Part shown: piece after piece, positions 11,125 to 20,368 of the stretch | Position numbering within the stretch: position 1 is the first letter of the stretch | Layout: the number at the start of each line of letters is the position of its first letter | From: Reichenbachiella agarivorans | GTDB taxonomy: Bacteria; Bacteroidota; Bacteroidia; Cytophagales; Cyclobacteriaceae | DNA: 64,000 bases | Assembly: GCF_025502585.1 (NCBI RefSeq) | Contig: NZ_CP106679.1 | Coordinates: forward strand, 1,767,501 to 1,831,500 | Direction: 5' to 3' | Program-made: the position numbers and the translations under genes | The notes under the pieces: generated by a model | The model's input: only the letters and a program-made list of their open reading frames with translations | What the model was told of the DNA's origin: nothing | Database searches by the model: none

Positions 11125-11754
11125 TTACTTGATGATGTTGTCATCGATTAGTCCTTTGATGAGGACTCGTGCATAGGCTTTGGTAGTGGCATTGGATGGG
11201 TCTGTGATTTGACTCTGTGACGCCCATAGCAATGCATCCTCTTTGGATGAATTGTCAGCACTTAGTTCATAGAAGTGATTTTCTAGTAGGAAGGAAGTTG
11301 ACTCTTGGTAATAACCTGGCTGATAATAGGCTGGGCCATACCTGTAGCCATAGTATCCACCGAATCCACCGTAATAACCATAAGATGCAGAACCTTGAAC
11401 ATAGTTGGTCGATTTTTGACTGTCAATGACTACTGTGGAGATGACAGCATCTACACCTTCTTTGAGTAGGATTCGCTTGACATCATCAGCATTGAGGTCT
11501 TTCATTTGAATCGGGTTGATAATTGACATCCCTGATACAGCAGTGAATCCTTCGGCGGCCAGAAACTGAACCATATAGTCTTGAAATGTACTGGATATTT
11601 CTAGGTTTTTACCTGCTGAAAAGACAGCGATCTTCTTGTATTTGGCTCCTTGGTAATCCGCTTTGGTCCAAGTGAAGGATAATTTGGGAGCACATGACAT
11701 GCAAGTAAAAATCAGTGTAGCTACTACGAGTATATTTTTCATCAATAGATTCAT
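11125..11754 (-). CDS. Putative lipoprotein with Gly/Tyr-rich segment
   Basis: From the ATG at 11754 the product is 209 aa. It has a lipoprotein signal (MKNILVVATLIFTCMSC, lipobox Cys at about residue 21). A longer reading frame to 11874 overlaps the neighbouring gene and has no signal peptide at its start, so it is rejected. The body (VDAVISTVVID and neighbours) resembles DUF4136-like periplasmic domains, interrupted at about residue 130-160 by a low-complexity Gly/Tyr segment (GYYGGFGGYYGYRYG). It is the last gene of the sigma-factor operon and is probably exported to the outer membrane. Function unknown. Confidence 0.78.
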   Translation of the reverse strand: MNLLMKNILVVATLIFTCMSCAPKLSFTWTKADYQGAKYKKIAVFSAGKNLEISSTFQDYMVQFLAAEGFTAVSGMSIINPIQMKDLNADDVKRILLKEGVDAVISTVVIDSQKSTNYVQGSASYGYYGGFGGYYGYRYGPAYYQPGYYQESTSFLLENHFYELSADNSSKEDALLWASQSQITDPSNATTKAYARVLIKGLIDDNIIK

Positions 11755-11831
11755 TTGTGTTTGAGGATGAAAGATATAAAATCTACCTGGCGTGAAACAG
11801 CATTTTGGACTGTATTGTTTCCGTTTGTGCT

Positions 11832-13106
11832 TTAAAACTTGATGTTGCTCAACAATTGCAATTTGTCCTGACAATCGTAGGCGTATTGGTAAAAGCCATC
11901 TTCTCCGACCATCAATAAGGTACCGTCTAATGGAATGACATCAAAGGCGTTGACATTTTTGTGGTGTTTGATCAGGTTTTCGTGAATTTTGAGTGGGTCA
12001 TTGGCATTGTATAGTTTCAATCCTTGATCACCCTCTGCGATGAACAAGCAATCTCCGTTGAGTCCTAATCCATGTGGGTTGAGCATCTGGTGAGAAATCA
12101 CCAGCGAAGGATTGCTGAGATCAGAGATGTCTATCACATCCAGTTGATTGGTGAAGTTTTGGCATTCGGTACCAGATCGCAAAGTGACATAGGCGTATTG
12201 GCCTTGTACTGCCACTGGGTCACAAGCATTGATGTGTTCGTAGGTTGAGAGGTGGGTTGGGAGTGCTGGGTTGGAATTGTCATAGATGTGCATGCCGCTT
12301 TGTGCACCTAGAAATAGATTTCCCTGATAAGGAAAAATGGTTTCAATTCCCCATCCTAGATCAATCGTGTTTCCCTGAATGGGACTGTCCAATGTCTTGA
12401 TGTCAAAGAGTTTCATTTGATACTCGTTGATCGTGTAGAGATAATCGCTGGCTATGGTGAATCGTGCCATCGAACCTCCGATGCCTGCTCCTGCGCTACT
12501 GGCTTGGGTTGAGGACAGTGAAACGTCAAACTCTCTACCCCAACTATCCGTAAATCTCATATCTTCTCCACAGGCTACATCATATTCTCGCTCGACAACA
12601 TTGTAATCGATCATGACGCCCATCTCTGAGTCGATGTAGTAGTACTGATCAAACACATTTTCGAGCCGGTTTACTTCCATGATGTTGCTCTTGTCACTGA
12701 TATCTAAGATGACCAAATCCATGTAGTTGTCGGCGTAGAGGAAGTCACCTTTGGCAGCCAAGTCCTTGTTGCCTGGCAGATTGATAAAACCGATTTTGAT
12801 AGGATTGCTAGGGTTGGTGTTGTTGATGACATGGATGCCTTTGTTGATTTCGCTGATAAAAATATGGTTGTCTTTGAAGTAAATTTTGCCAGGTGCATCT
12901 AGTTCTTGAGGGCTGATATAGTCTGCGGTGACCCTTACTTCGTTGATCGGGGCATAGACAGGTTCATAAGAGATGTAAGTAGGTATGTCACAAGTTTCTT
13001 GACAGCCCTGTGCCATGATGGACAAAAGGATGACGATCAACGTAGTGAAGAAAATGATCTTCTTTACGGCTTTTTGTTCCTGTCGAATTTGTGCTAGGGT
13101 TTTCAT
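11832..13106 (-). CDS. LVIVD repeat-containing lipoprotein
   Basis: The 424-aa product starts at the ATG at 13106 (MKTLAQIRQEQ). It has a TM-like signal region (IIFFTTLIVILLSIMAQGC) with a lipobox-like Cys. The rest is a beta-propeller built of LVIVD-type repeats, recognisable in DLVILDISDKSNIMEV, LDVIDISDLSNPS and IHVINNTNPSNP. Such propellers are usually surface-exposed or periplasmic and of unknown ligand. The gene starts 5 nt after the stop of the beta-barrel gene 13111-14454, so it belongs to the same operon and is likely controlled by that sigma factor. Confidence 0.87.
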   Translation of the reverse strand: MKTLAQIRQEQKAVKKIIFFTTLIVILLSIMAQGCQETCDIPTYISYEPVYAPINEVRVTADYISPQELDAPGKIYFKDNHIFISEINKGIHVINNTNPSNPIKIGFINLPGNKDLAAKGDFLYADNYMDLVILDISDKSNIMEVNRLENVFDQYYYIDSEMGVMIDYNVVEREYDVACGEDMRFTDSWGREFDVSLSSTQASSAGAGIGGSMARFTIASDYLYTINEYQMKLFDIKTLDSPIQGNTIDLGWGIETIFPYQGNLFLGAQSGMHIYDNSNPALPTHLSTYEHINACDPVAVQGQYAYVTLRSGTECQNFTNQLDVIDISDLSNPSLVISHQMLNPHGLGLNGDCLFIAEGDQGLKLYNANDPLKIHENLIKHHKNVNAFDVIPLDGTLLMVGEDGFYQYAYDCQDKLQLLSNIKF

Positions 13107-13110
13107 AGTG

Positions 13111-14454
13111 TTAGAAGTTGTATTTGAGTCCAAAGGCTACCCCGATGTTCTGTGGTTTGCCTTGGCTCTCATTGTTGGAGTTAGTGAAATTGGTCAATGC
13201 TTGGTTGTAATTTGGTTCCAATGTGATTTGGTACTTGTGCCATACCACATAGCCAAACTCTACACTGGTGAGAAAATTGAAATAAATGCTTTCGTATTCT
13301 GCACGTGTATTGAGATCGTTGCTTAGTTTTTGATCCGAATCCTTGTTGACGAGCTGTGCATCCAGTAAGAAGTTGGATGAGAGGCCAGTATTGAGCACGA
13401 TGTTGAACCGTCTGTCCAAAATGACATACCCTGCTTTGATAGGGACGCTCATGTATCGGTACTCATTGCTCAGGCTGGCTTCTGTGGATTCAAAATTCAA
13501 CACACTGTTTTCGGTGGCTTCATTCAATGCTTGATCGTTTGAGTTTCTCGTGAGCGCATAGAATTCATGGCCATCCGATACGACAGAGGTCTGTGCATCT
13601 GCCGTGTTGAACGCTTGATAGTGCAGACCTGTACTGAAGATCAGCCTGTTTTTCAATTTCGTGCCTACATTGATACCACCAGAGATGGCATAACCAGGAT
13701 CGTATTGGAGCTGTGAGTTGTTGAGAGATTTGGCTGAGGATTGTGAGACAAATTCCATGCTTTGATCACTCATCAATGAGGCAGATGATGAACTTCCCGA
13801 ATGGAAAGAAGGATCAAAACTACCTGAAGACATACTGACCCCAGCCCATAGCTCTGCATGCTTTTGGTCGATGATGTAGGCGGTATTGGGCACACCATAT
13901 AGGAAGTCTGGTATCGCACTGGCCGTGAGTCGAAAGTCATCAGGACTCAAGTGCTCAATGGAAATTTCAGCTAAAAACAACTCATAGGTTTGTTTTCTAG
14001 ATCTAAGACCTGCTTTGACCTCATAGTTGGGGTCGTTTGTTGCAGGGAGTGTCAATGCTGGTTGATCCAAGGGAGTCAAGGAGGATTTGTTACCCTTCTT
14101 TGTAGTCACATTTTCTAGAGGTTGTGGAGATTCTTCTTTTGTCTCCGCGAGAGAATTGGTCGAAGAGCGGACACGGTTGTACTCAGCAGGTGTCGTCACT
14201 TGATGTGCATTTTGAGTTGGTTGTGTAGTGTTTCTATAGTCGTGAGACCAATATCCAAGCCCAAAAACCATCAGTAGGAAGACGCACGCGGCAGCCACCC
14301 ATTGGTAGATCACGAGTCGTTTTTTATACTCCTTGGCCGTCGCGTTGGCCAGTTGTCCGTCAATAGCGACCCATACGTGTGCAGGGGGAGTTTGCTCCGC
14401 TTGATCAAAGGCATCCGCCCATTGTTGCTCGAATGAAAAATCAGCCTCTTCCAT
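13111..14454 (-). CDS. Putative dual-membrane anti-sigma factor: cytoplasmic N-terminus, single TM, C-terminal beta-barrel
   Basis: The 447-aa protein has no signal peptide. Residues 1-45 are acidic and probably cytoplasmic. A single TM helix lies at about 48-68 (VAAACVFLLMVFGLGYW). It is followed by a Pro/Thr/Asn-rich periplasmic stretch (70-190) and a C-terminal region of alternating strands (about 200-447) ending in GVAFGLKYNF, the terminal aromatic of an outer-membrane barrel. Its start overlaps the end of the ECF sigma gene by 14 bp, which is typical of sigma/anti-sigma pairs. The layout resembles the dual membrane-spanning anti-sigma factors (Dma) described in Bacteroides thetaiotaomicron. 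The anti-sigma role is inferred from context and topology; no zinc-finger motif is visible. Confidence 0.8.
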   Translation of the reverse strand: MEEADFSFEQQWADAFDQAEQTPPAHVWVAIDGQLANATAKEYKKRLVIYQWVAAACVFLLMVFGLGYWSHDYRNTTQPTQNAHQVTTPAEYNRVRSSTNSLAETKEESPQPLENVTTKKGNKSSLTPLDQPALTLPATNDPNYEVKAGLRSRKQTYELFLAEISIEHLSPDDFRLTASAIPDFLYGVPNTAYIIDQKHAELWAGVSMSSGSFDPSFHSGSSSSASLMSDQSMEFVSQSSAKSLNNSQLQYDPGYAISGGINVGTKLKNRLIFSTGLHYQAFNTADAQTSVVSDGHEFYALTRNSNDQALNEATENSVLNFESTEASLSNEYRYMSVPIKAGYVILDRRFNIVLNTGLSSNFLLDAQLVNKDSDQKLSNDLNTRAEYESIYFNFLTSVEFGYVVWHKYQITLEPNYNQALTNFTNSNNESQGKPQNIGVAFGLKYNF

Positions 14455-14989
14455 AGTTTTTCTTCGTTTCTTGCATTCTGTTTTGAAGCAGTTGTTTGGC
14501 TCTCGCGAACTGGGATTTTGATGTTCCTTCGCTGATTTCCAGCATCTCTGCTATTTCCTTGTGTTTGTATCCCTCTATCGCATACAGGTTAAAAATCACC
14601 TGGCTGCTTTGTGGTAGTTCTCTGATCATGTTGAGCAGCTCATCCATGCTGTACTCTGAGATTTTGAAGCTTTGACTCGGGGTGTTTTTCATATCCTCGA
14701 TATCTACCATGGGATAGAGATACAGTTTGCTGCGCTGATAGTTGAGCGCGGTATTGATTACTATCCTTTTGATCCAATAGAACAAAGAAGAATTCCCTTG
14801 AAATCCTTTCAATTCCTTGAACACCTTGACAAACGCATCTTGTAGGATGTCTTCGGCTTCTTGCTGCGCTTTGGAATAGCGCAGACAGATCGCATACATC
14901 TTGGAGGCATACTGATGATACAGCTCCTCTTGTGCATGTCGGTCTCCCTTTAGACAACCTTTGATTAGTTTGCTTTCATCTTGCTGCAT
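14441..14989 (-). CDS. ECF RNA polymerase sigma factor
   Basis: A 182-aa sigma-70 family protein of the extracytoplasmic-function type, counted from the ATG at 14989 (MQQDESKLIKGC); a longer form to 15028 is possible. Region 2 includes YAICLRYSKAQQEAEDILQD and FYWIKRIVINTALNY, which bind the -10 element and the core enzyme. Region 4 is the helix-turn-helix YKHKEIAEMLEISEGTSKSQ with the usual QLLQNRM tail, which reads the -35 element. It is the first gene of a minus-strand operon whose second gene, overlapping by 14 bp, encodes the putative trans-envelope anti-sigma protein. Confidence 0.93.
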   Translation of the reverse strand: MQQDESKLIKGCLKGDRHAQEELYHQYASKMYAICLRYSKAQQEAEDILQDAFVKVFKELKGFQGNSSLFYWIKRIVINTALNYQRSKLYLYPMVDIEDMKNTPSQSFKISEYSMDELLNMIRELPQSSQVIFNLYAIEGYKHKEIAEMLEISEGTSKSQFARAKQLLQNRMQETKKNYGRG

Positions 14990-15161
14990 GCAGATGTGTA
15001 GTTTTCTTTTTGTTCTCTCCTTAGACACAGTGTCGTTCGCTTTGGTTGGAACGCACTAGAATTTTTATCTGTTATACAGATTACTCATGAAATGTAAATT
15101 TCAACTTAAATTATTTGTGAATAATCACTGTGCCATCCTTAAGGCTGATTATTATTGAAAG

Positions 15162-16445
15162 ATGAAAATAGACTACATAGGTAATAGGTTGAAAATGTGT
15201 GGGTTGATCATGCTGTGCTTTGTTATGTGCTGCCAGCATGTCCGTGCTCAGAGCGGCAAAGTATATGAGAATCAAAAGTTTCATGATCAAGTCGGAGTGG
15301 TACAGCTCTATCCTGTACTCAATGTAGGTAATGAGGAAATGGAGACTCCAATCATTCCGATCGGACAAACGACAGACTTGATGCTTCGTTTTGATATGCT
15401 GACTGTAGAATACGAAAACTTGCAGGCCAAAATCATTCATTGCAATGCAGATTGGACACAATCAGTACTCAACGACATGGAGTTTATGTATGATTACAAT
15501 GTTTTCGATATCCGGGATTATGAATATTCGATCAACACTGTGGAACTTTATGTCAACTATTGGATGACACTTCCCAAAGTTAAGCGATCTGGTAATTACA
15601 TCATCCAAGTATATCGGGACAGCAGACCAGACAAGGTGTTGTTTAATCGTCGTTTTGTAGTATTCGAGCAAGGTGTCAATATCCAACCTAAGATGCGGTC
15701 TTCTACTAGCGTCCAATACAGAGTCAACAACCAGCAGATAGATTTTGAAATAGCATACTCAGGCCTACAGGTCAACAATCCGATGGCGGAGTTCAAAGTA
15801 GTATTGAGGCAAAACAATCGCTGGGACAACGCCATTGTCAATCTTCGGCCTACCAATGTCAATCGTGCAGCATCAAAACTGGAATACAGACATTTCAACT
15901 CTGAGAATAATTTCAAAGGAGGAAATGAATTCAGGTTTTTTGATATTCGAGTCCATACCTTCAGAGGGATGAATGTAGCAGCTGTCAAGAATGAAGAAAA
16001 GCGCCTTGATGCTTTTTTGGTGAGAGACAAAATCAGAAGCCAAGCGGTCTATTCGCAGGTACGAGACATGAATGGAGCCTTCTTCATTGCCACCAATGAG
16101 TCAGGTGCGAGATACTTGGAAGCCGACTACATTCACGTTCATTTTGATCTGATTTCCCCAGAAACCAACGATGAAGTCTATGTCATCGGTGCGTTCAATG
16201 ACTGGCGAAAGGATGACAAAAGTCGAATGATTTACAACCGACAAACTCTGTCATATCAAGCATCTGCTTTGTTAAAACAGGGTTTTTATGACTATATGTA
16301 TTGGGTGGATAGTGACAATCCTTATTGGTTTGAGAACTCCTACTACCAGACGGAAAACAAATATGAGATCATTGTCTATTATAGAGGGTTTACCGATTTG
16401 GCAGATAAAGTGGTGGGCTACACTTCCTTTACTTCAGAATTCTGA
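15162..16445 (+). CDS. DUF5103 family protein (type IX secretion system plug protein)
   Basis: The 427-aa product has an N-terminal signal segment (MCGLIMLCFVMCCQHVRAQ). It then contains the DUF5103 body, with family-typical stretches YENLQAKIIHCNADW, DMEFMYDYNVFDIRDYEYS and SGNYIIQVYRDSRPD. The C-terminal part has an early-set/CBM48-like segment (VYVIGAFNDWR). In the T9SS of Flavobacterium the homologous Plug protein closes the SprA translocon in the outer membrane. This is evidence that the organism has a T9SS, although no other core component is in the window. The gene runs opposite to the sigma operon and overlaps the 3' end of the hydroxylase gene on the other strand by 28 bp. Confidence 0.9.
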   Translation: MKIDYIGNRLKMCGLIMLCFVMCCQHVRAQSGKVYENQKFHDQVGVVQLYPVLNVGNEEMETPIIPIGQTTDLMLRFDMLTVEYENLQAKIIHCNADWTQSVLNDMEFMYDYNVFDIRDYEYSINTVELYVNYWMTLPKVKRSGNYIIQVYRDSRPDKVLFNRRFVVFEQGVNIQPKMRSSTSVQYRVNNQQIDFEIAYSGLQVNNPMAEFKVVLRQNNRWDNAIVNLRPTNVNRAASKLEYRHFNSENNFKGGNEFRFFDIRVHTFRGMNVAAVKNEEKRLDAFLVRDKIRSQAVYSQVRDMNGAFFIATNESGARYLEADYIHVHFDLISPETNDEVYVIGAFNDWRKDDKSRMIYNRQTLSYQASALLKQGFYDYMYWVDSDNPYWFENSYYQTENKYEIIVYYRGFTDLADKVVGYTSFTSEF

Positions 16446-17266
16446 TTCAGAGGTTGACGGTATTTTTGGAAGGGGATGACCAAAATATTGCTGAGACTTT
16501 CGTTTTCTTCGGGTGCCATATGCGTGTCGATACCATATTTCAATTGACTCATATCTGGTACATAAGCGAAAGTCCCAAATAGCCGATCCCAGATTGAAAA
16601 GATGTTGCCATAGTTGCTATCTGTCCATGGTTGGCGGTAGTGATGGTGTACTTTGTGCATGTCAGGTGTGACAAGGATGTAACTCATCAGTCGATCATAC
16701 TTGCCAAATAGCGATACATTGGCATGAGTGAGATGTGCAAATAACACGGACAAACTCTGATAAAGCATCACCACAGAGATGGGTGCACCGATGACCAATA
16801 CCGCCAAAATCGTGAACCCTATGCGAAATACCGTTTCTCCAGGATGATGTCTCAGACCAGAAGTCACGTCAATATGAGTGTCTGTATGATGTACGAGATG
16901 AAATTTCCACATCCATCGTACTTTGTGCTCTATGAGGTGAACGAGATATGCTCCTATCGCATCCATCAACAATATTCCTAACAACACTTGAAGCCAAAGA
17001 GGCATTTTGACAAGGTATAGCAGACCTATTTGGTGAGACGAGACATAGTCTGAGGCCATCAAAAGCAGTCCAGCCATACCAAAACCGATTACCATGGTAG
17101 TGAGTGTAAGAAATAAGTTGAGTCCAGCATGTTTGAATTTTTTGTATTCAAATTGAAAGAGAGGTATGACTCCTTCCAATAGCCAAAAGATCATCAAGCC
17201 TCCTACCAAGATCGAGGCTCTAAACCAGGTAGGCACCTGTGCAAAGAAATCCAATAGTGCTTCCAT
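16418..17266 (-). CDS. Sterol desaturase / fatty acid hydroxylase family protein
   Basis: The 282-aa integral membrane protein has about four hydrophobic segments. It carries the histidine clusters of the di-iron hydroxylase superfamily: HLIEH (110-114), HLVHH (123-127), RHH near 140, H181 and HKVHHH (204-209). The enzymes use O2 to hydroxylate or desaturate lipids at the membrane. The natural substrate is not inferable; bacterial members act on ornithine lipids, carotenoids or fatty acids. The gene lies tail to tail with the DUF5103 gene, overlapping by 28 bp. Confidence 0.93.
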   Translation of the reverse strand: MEALLDFFAQVPTWFRASILVGGLMIFWLLEGVIPLFQFEYKKFKHAGLNLFLTLTTMVIGFGMAGLLLMASDYVSSHQIGLLYLVKMPLWLQVLLGILLMDAIGAYLVHLIEHKVRWMWKFHLVHHTDTHIDVTSGLRHHPGETVFRIGFTILAVLVIGAPISVVMLYQSLSVLFAHLTHANVSLFGKYDRLMSYILVTPDMHKVHHHYRQPWTDSNYGNIFSIWDRLFGTFAYVPDMSQLKYGIDTHMAPEENESLSNILVIPFQKYRQPLNQNSEVKEV

Positions 17267-17392
17267 TCGTCAATGCTGTTTGTATAAATCTAAGCAATTA
17301 TTGTCTTGATTAGCAAAAACTTGAAATGATCTCCGTCAATTTGTATTCATTCACTGGTTGACTATATTATCTTTATCAACCTAAAATCTGTT

Positions 17393-18784
17393 ATGGCTAC
17401 ACTCAAGATATTTTCCCCGTTCGATCAATCCTTGATCAAAGAAATTCCTTTCAATACAGCAGAAGAAGTGTTAGGAGCATTGGATAGAGCACATCGACTG
17501 TTTCATGATCGATCTCAGTGGTTGGGCAAACACGAGAGAGTTAAGATTCTTGAGAATATAATATTCTTAATGGAGGAACGCTACGATGAATTGGTCTTTC
17601 AGTCGGCACAAGAGGGAGGAAAGCCACTCATTGATACGAAAGTAGAAATGGATCGAGCCATCAATGGGGTCAAATTGGCGATTCAATATATCGGGCAGCA
17701 AGGAGGGTACGAAGTGCCAATGGGTCAAACAGCCTCCTCAGTCAACCGCATGGCATACACCATGCGTGAACCCATAGGGGTAGTGGCATCCATCAGTGCC
17801 TTCAATCATCCGATCAATCTGATGATTCATCAAACTATCCCCGCGATTGCAGTGGGCGCCCCAGTGATTTACAAACCTGCCAGTGTTACACCACTGACCG
17901 CTCTGTTGATGCAGGAGATATATGATGCGGCAGGTTTGCCCAAGGGCTGGTGTACTACGATAGTGTGTGAGCGTGAAGTGACGGAGCAACTTGTGTCAAG
18001 TGAAAAAATAAACTTTATGTCCTTCATTGGGTCAGCACAGGTAGGTTGGTCACTGCGGTCAAAATTGGCTCCAGGGACACGCTGTGCCTTGGAACACGGA
18101 GGTGCCGCGCCCGTGATCGTGGAGCCAGATGCAGATAGAAAAGAAATGATTCCAGCTTTGACCAAAGGAGGGTTTTATCACGCAGGTCAGGTATGTGTGT
18201 CGGTTCAGAAAATCTTCGTACATGAGTCCATCATGGAGGAAGTGCTCGAAGAACTAGATGGAGCAGCTAGAAGCTTGATTGTAGGTGATCCTCTGCTGGA
18301 AGAAACCGAAGTAGGTCCCCTCATTCAGCCTCAAGAGGTAGAGAGGATTGAGACCTGGATTCTGGAAGCAAAGAAGTTGGGAGCCAAAGTAGTATGTGGA
18401 GGAGAAAGAATTTCAGATACCTGTTTTGCACCCACTATATTGCTCAATCCTAGTGAAGATAGCAAGGTCTCTACCGAGGAGATTTTCGGGCCTGTCATTT
18501 GTCTCTACAGCTATACAGATCGCAATGAAGCCATCAGCAGAGCTAATGGATTGAGGTATGCCTTCCAAGCAGCGGTGTTTACCAAGGAGCTCAATGTCGC
18601 ACTAGATACAGTCAAAAAATTGAATGCAACAACCGTGATGGTCAATGACCATACGGCTTTCAGAGTGGATTGGATGCCGTTTGGGGGACGTGATCAGTCT
18701 GGCTTGGGTTTGGGAAGTATCCCCCATACCATGCTAGATATGACCAGAGAAAAGCTCATGGTCATAAAAAGTGCTGTTTTATAG
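17393..18784 (+). CDS. NAD(P)-dependent aldehyde dehydrogenase
   Basis: The 463-aa product is a full-length ALDH superfamily enzyme oxidising an aldehyde to its acid in the cytoplasm. Catalytic residues are present: the general base E234 in LEHGGAAP and the nucleophile C268 in AGQVCVS, spaced 34 residues as in ALDH2. The cofactor-binding region includes SAFNHPINL and YKPASVTPLT, and the C-terminal EEIFGPV and PFGGRDQSG motifs are intact. Similarity in style is to the lactaldehyde/non-phosphorylating GAPDH-like branch, but the substrate is uncertain. The next gene starts 4 nt after its stop, suggesting an operon with a porin. Confidence 0.93.
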   Translation: MATLKIFSPFDQSLIKEIPFNTAEEVLGALDRAHRLFHDRSQWLGKHERVKILENIIFLMEERYDELVFQSAQEGGKPLIDTKVEMDRAINGVKLAIQYIGQQGGYEVPMGQTASSVNRMAYTMREPIGVVASISAFNHPINLMIHQTIPAIAVGAPVIYKPASVTPLTALLMQEIYDAAGLPKGWCTTIVCEREVTEQLVSSEKINFMSFIGSAQVGWSLRSKLAPGTRCALEHGGAAPVIVEPDADRKEMIPALTKGGFYHAGQVCVSVQKIFVHESIMEEVLEELDGAARSLIVGDPLLEETEVGPLIQPQEVERIETWILEAKKLGAKVVCGGERISDTCFAPTILLNPSEDSKVSTEEIFGPVICLYSYTDRNEAISRANGLRYAFQAAVFTKELNVALDTVKKLNATTVMVNDHTAFRVDWMPFGGRDQSGLGLGSIPHTMLDMTREKLMVIKSAVL

Positions 18785-18788
18785 ATGG

Positions 18789-19964
18789 ATGTCAATGAAG
18801 CAGGCTTTTACACTTACTGTATTGTACTTTCTTTTGCAAGGCTTTTATGTCATTGGTCAGGATAGCACCAAAGTACTTGTGGACTATGGACTCCAGGGAC
18901 TGTCGTTTACTTATGGAGATTATTATAAAATGAACATGCAGTGGCATCTACAGTTTAGATACGCCAACCTGACTGGAGCCAATCCCGATTTTTATGTAGA
19001 CGATGAGGATAACCTCAACGGTTCATTCAACATTCAGAGAGCTCGAATAAAAGTATCAGGACATGCATTCAAACCTTATGTGGAATACTATCTGATGTAT
19101 GATTTTCCTAGTAATAAATTCCTCAACTGGGATGTGACAATCAAAAAAATGCCTGAGTTGCAGTTTAGGTTGGGACAATGGAAAGTTAACTACAATACAG
19201 AACGATATGTCTCCGCAGACAAGCAACTCATGGTGGATCGATCGCTGGTCAATCGTTTTTTTACATTTGATCGCCAAATCGGAATGATGGTTATGGGAGA
19301 TATATTTGAGGGTAAAAGAGGGTCTAGTAGGTACCAAGTCAGTCTGTATAATGGCGAAGGACTCAATACTGATAATGAAAATCGATTCTATCTATGGACA
19401 ATTAGGTATCAGTGGAATTTTTCACGAACCAATCCCAAAATGTTTTTTGCAGATATCGAACGATCTCAAAAGGTCACTGGTTTTTTGGCGGCAGCTATAG
19501 CCGAAAATACCTCGGGATATACTCAGTTTTCGAGTGAAGGTGGTGGGCAGCTCCTTGGTTTTGCAGCAGGTACAAAAAATCAATATCGATTGAGACAGGC
19601 AACCGTTCAGATGATGCTGAAGCACAAAGGTTTTTCGATGATGACAGAGGCACACCTCAAGAATGTCTATGACAATGAATCGGATGAAGTCACGGAAATA
19701 CACGGTGGGTATATTCAAGGGGGATATTTTCTCAATGAGATTTTGGATTGGATACCCAAGCCATTGCAATTGGCAGGACGTATAGGTGTCGTGCATCAGG
19801 ATAATTTCTCTTTAGATCAAAGAGAGTGGACGATTGGAGCCAATTGGTTTCTTATTGGACACAACAATAAACTAACTTTTGATTTTTCTCGATTGGACAA
19901 TGTGGATTTTGAAGATACGGGAGACGAGTATAGAATGAGGGTTCAGTGGAATTTTTCTTTTTAA
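18789..19964 (+). CDS. Outer-membrane porin, OprO/OprP-like
   Basis: The 391-aa protein starts at the ATG at 18789 (MSMKQAFTLTV) with a signal peptide ending near IGQ. A longer frame overlaps the ALDH gene and would bury the signal peptide. The body is rich in alternating aromatic strands (WHLQFRYANL, FRLGQWKVNYNTER, KLTFDFSRLDNVDFED) and ends in RVQWNFSF, the terminal Phe of an outer-membrane barrel. The pattern, including the FNIQRARIKVSG segment and the region around GQWK, fits the phosphate-selective porin O/P family. Ion selectivity cannot be inferred. Confidence 0.87.
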   Translation: MSMKQAFTLTVLYFLLQGFYVIGQDSTKVLVDYGLQGLSFTYGDYYKMNMQWHLQFRYANLTGANPDFYVDDEDNLNGSFNIQRARIKVSGHAFKPYVEYYLMYDFPSNKFLNWDVTIKKMPELQFRLGQWKVNYNTERYVSADKQLMVDRSLVNRFFTFDRQIGMMVMGDIFEGKRGSSRYQVSLYNGEGLNTDNENRFYLWTIRYQWNFSRTNPKMFFADIERSQKVTGFLAAAIAENTSGYTQFSSEGGGQLLGFAAGTKNQYRLRQATVQMMLKHKGFSMMTEAHLKNVYDNESDEVTEIHGGYIQGGYFLNEILDWIPKPLQLAGRIGVVHQDNFSLDQREWTIGANWFLIGHNNKLTFDFSRLDNVDFEDTGDEYRMRVQWNFSF

Positions 19965-20041
19965 CTCACCTTCTGTTGCTAGAATCTTTGTTCCTATAAA
20001 GAATGACTTTATTATCGCATAATAAAATAAATGGTGAAAGT

Positions 20042-20368
20042 ATGAATAAGGATAAAACGAAGAATTTTTCGCACAGCGTATTGTTTTGGTTGAAAGAACC
20101 TGAGATCGCCACTGTACGAGCAAAGTTCGAATCAGAAGCCAAGAAACTCATAGCCGAATCGAGGTACGCACACTTTAGTCATTTTGGAGTGCCAGCTGGT
20201 ACGGATAGAGCGGTGGTGGACAACAGTTATACCTACTCGATGATTGTGACTTTTGAGACTGTAGCCGACCATGATGCTTATCAGACCGAAGATGCACACC
20301 TTCACTTCATCAAAGAGTGCAAAGAACTCTGGACAAAAGTTGTGATTTATGATGTTTTGAGTCTCTAG
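20042..20368 (+). CDS. Dabb family (stress-responsive alpha/beta-barrel) protein
   Basis: From the ATG at 20042 the product is 108 aa, the usual length of a single dimeric alpha/beta barrel. The start is chosen because the family-typical HSVLFWLKEPE begins about 11 residues in. The C-terminal DHDAYQTEDAHLHFIKEC is also typical. These small dimeric ferredoxin-like proteins are found in stress response and polyketide or aromatic metabolism; no specific substrate is indicated. The next gene starts directly after the stop codon, so the two are probably co-transcribed. Confidence 0.88.
   Translation: MNKDKTKNFSHSVLFWLKEPEIATVRAKFESEAKKLIAESRYAHFSHFGVPAGTDRAVVDNSYTYSMIVTFETVADHDAYQTEDAHLHFIKECKELWTKVVIYDVLSL

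Noticed and set aside
11755-11874. Extended start of the Gly/Tyr-rich lipoprotein
   Set aside because: It overlaps the LVIVD gene by 43 bp and places the lipoprotein signal 40 residues into the protein.
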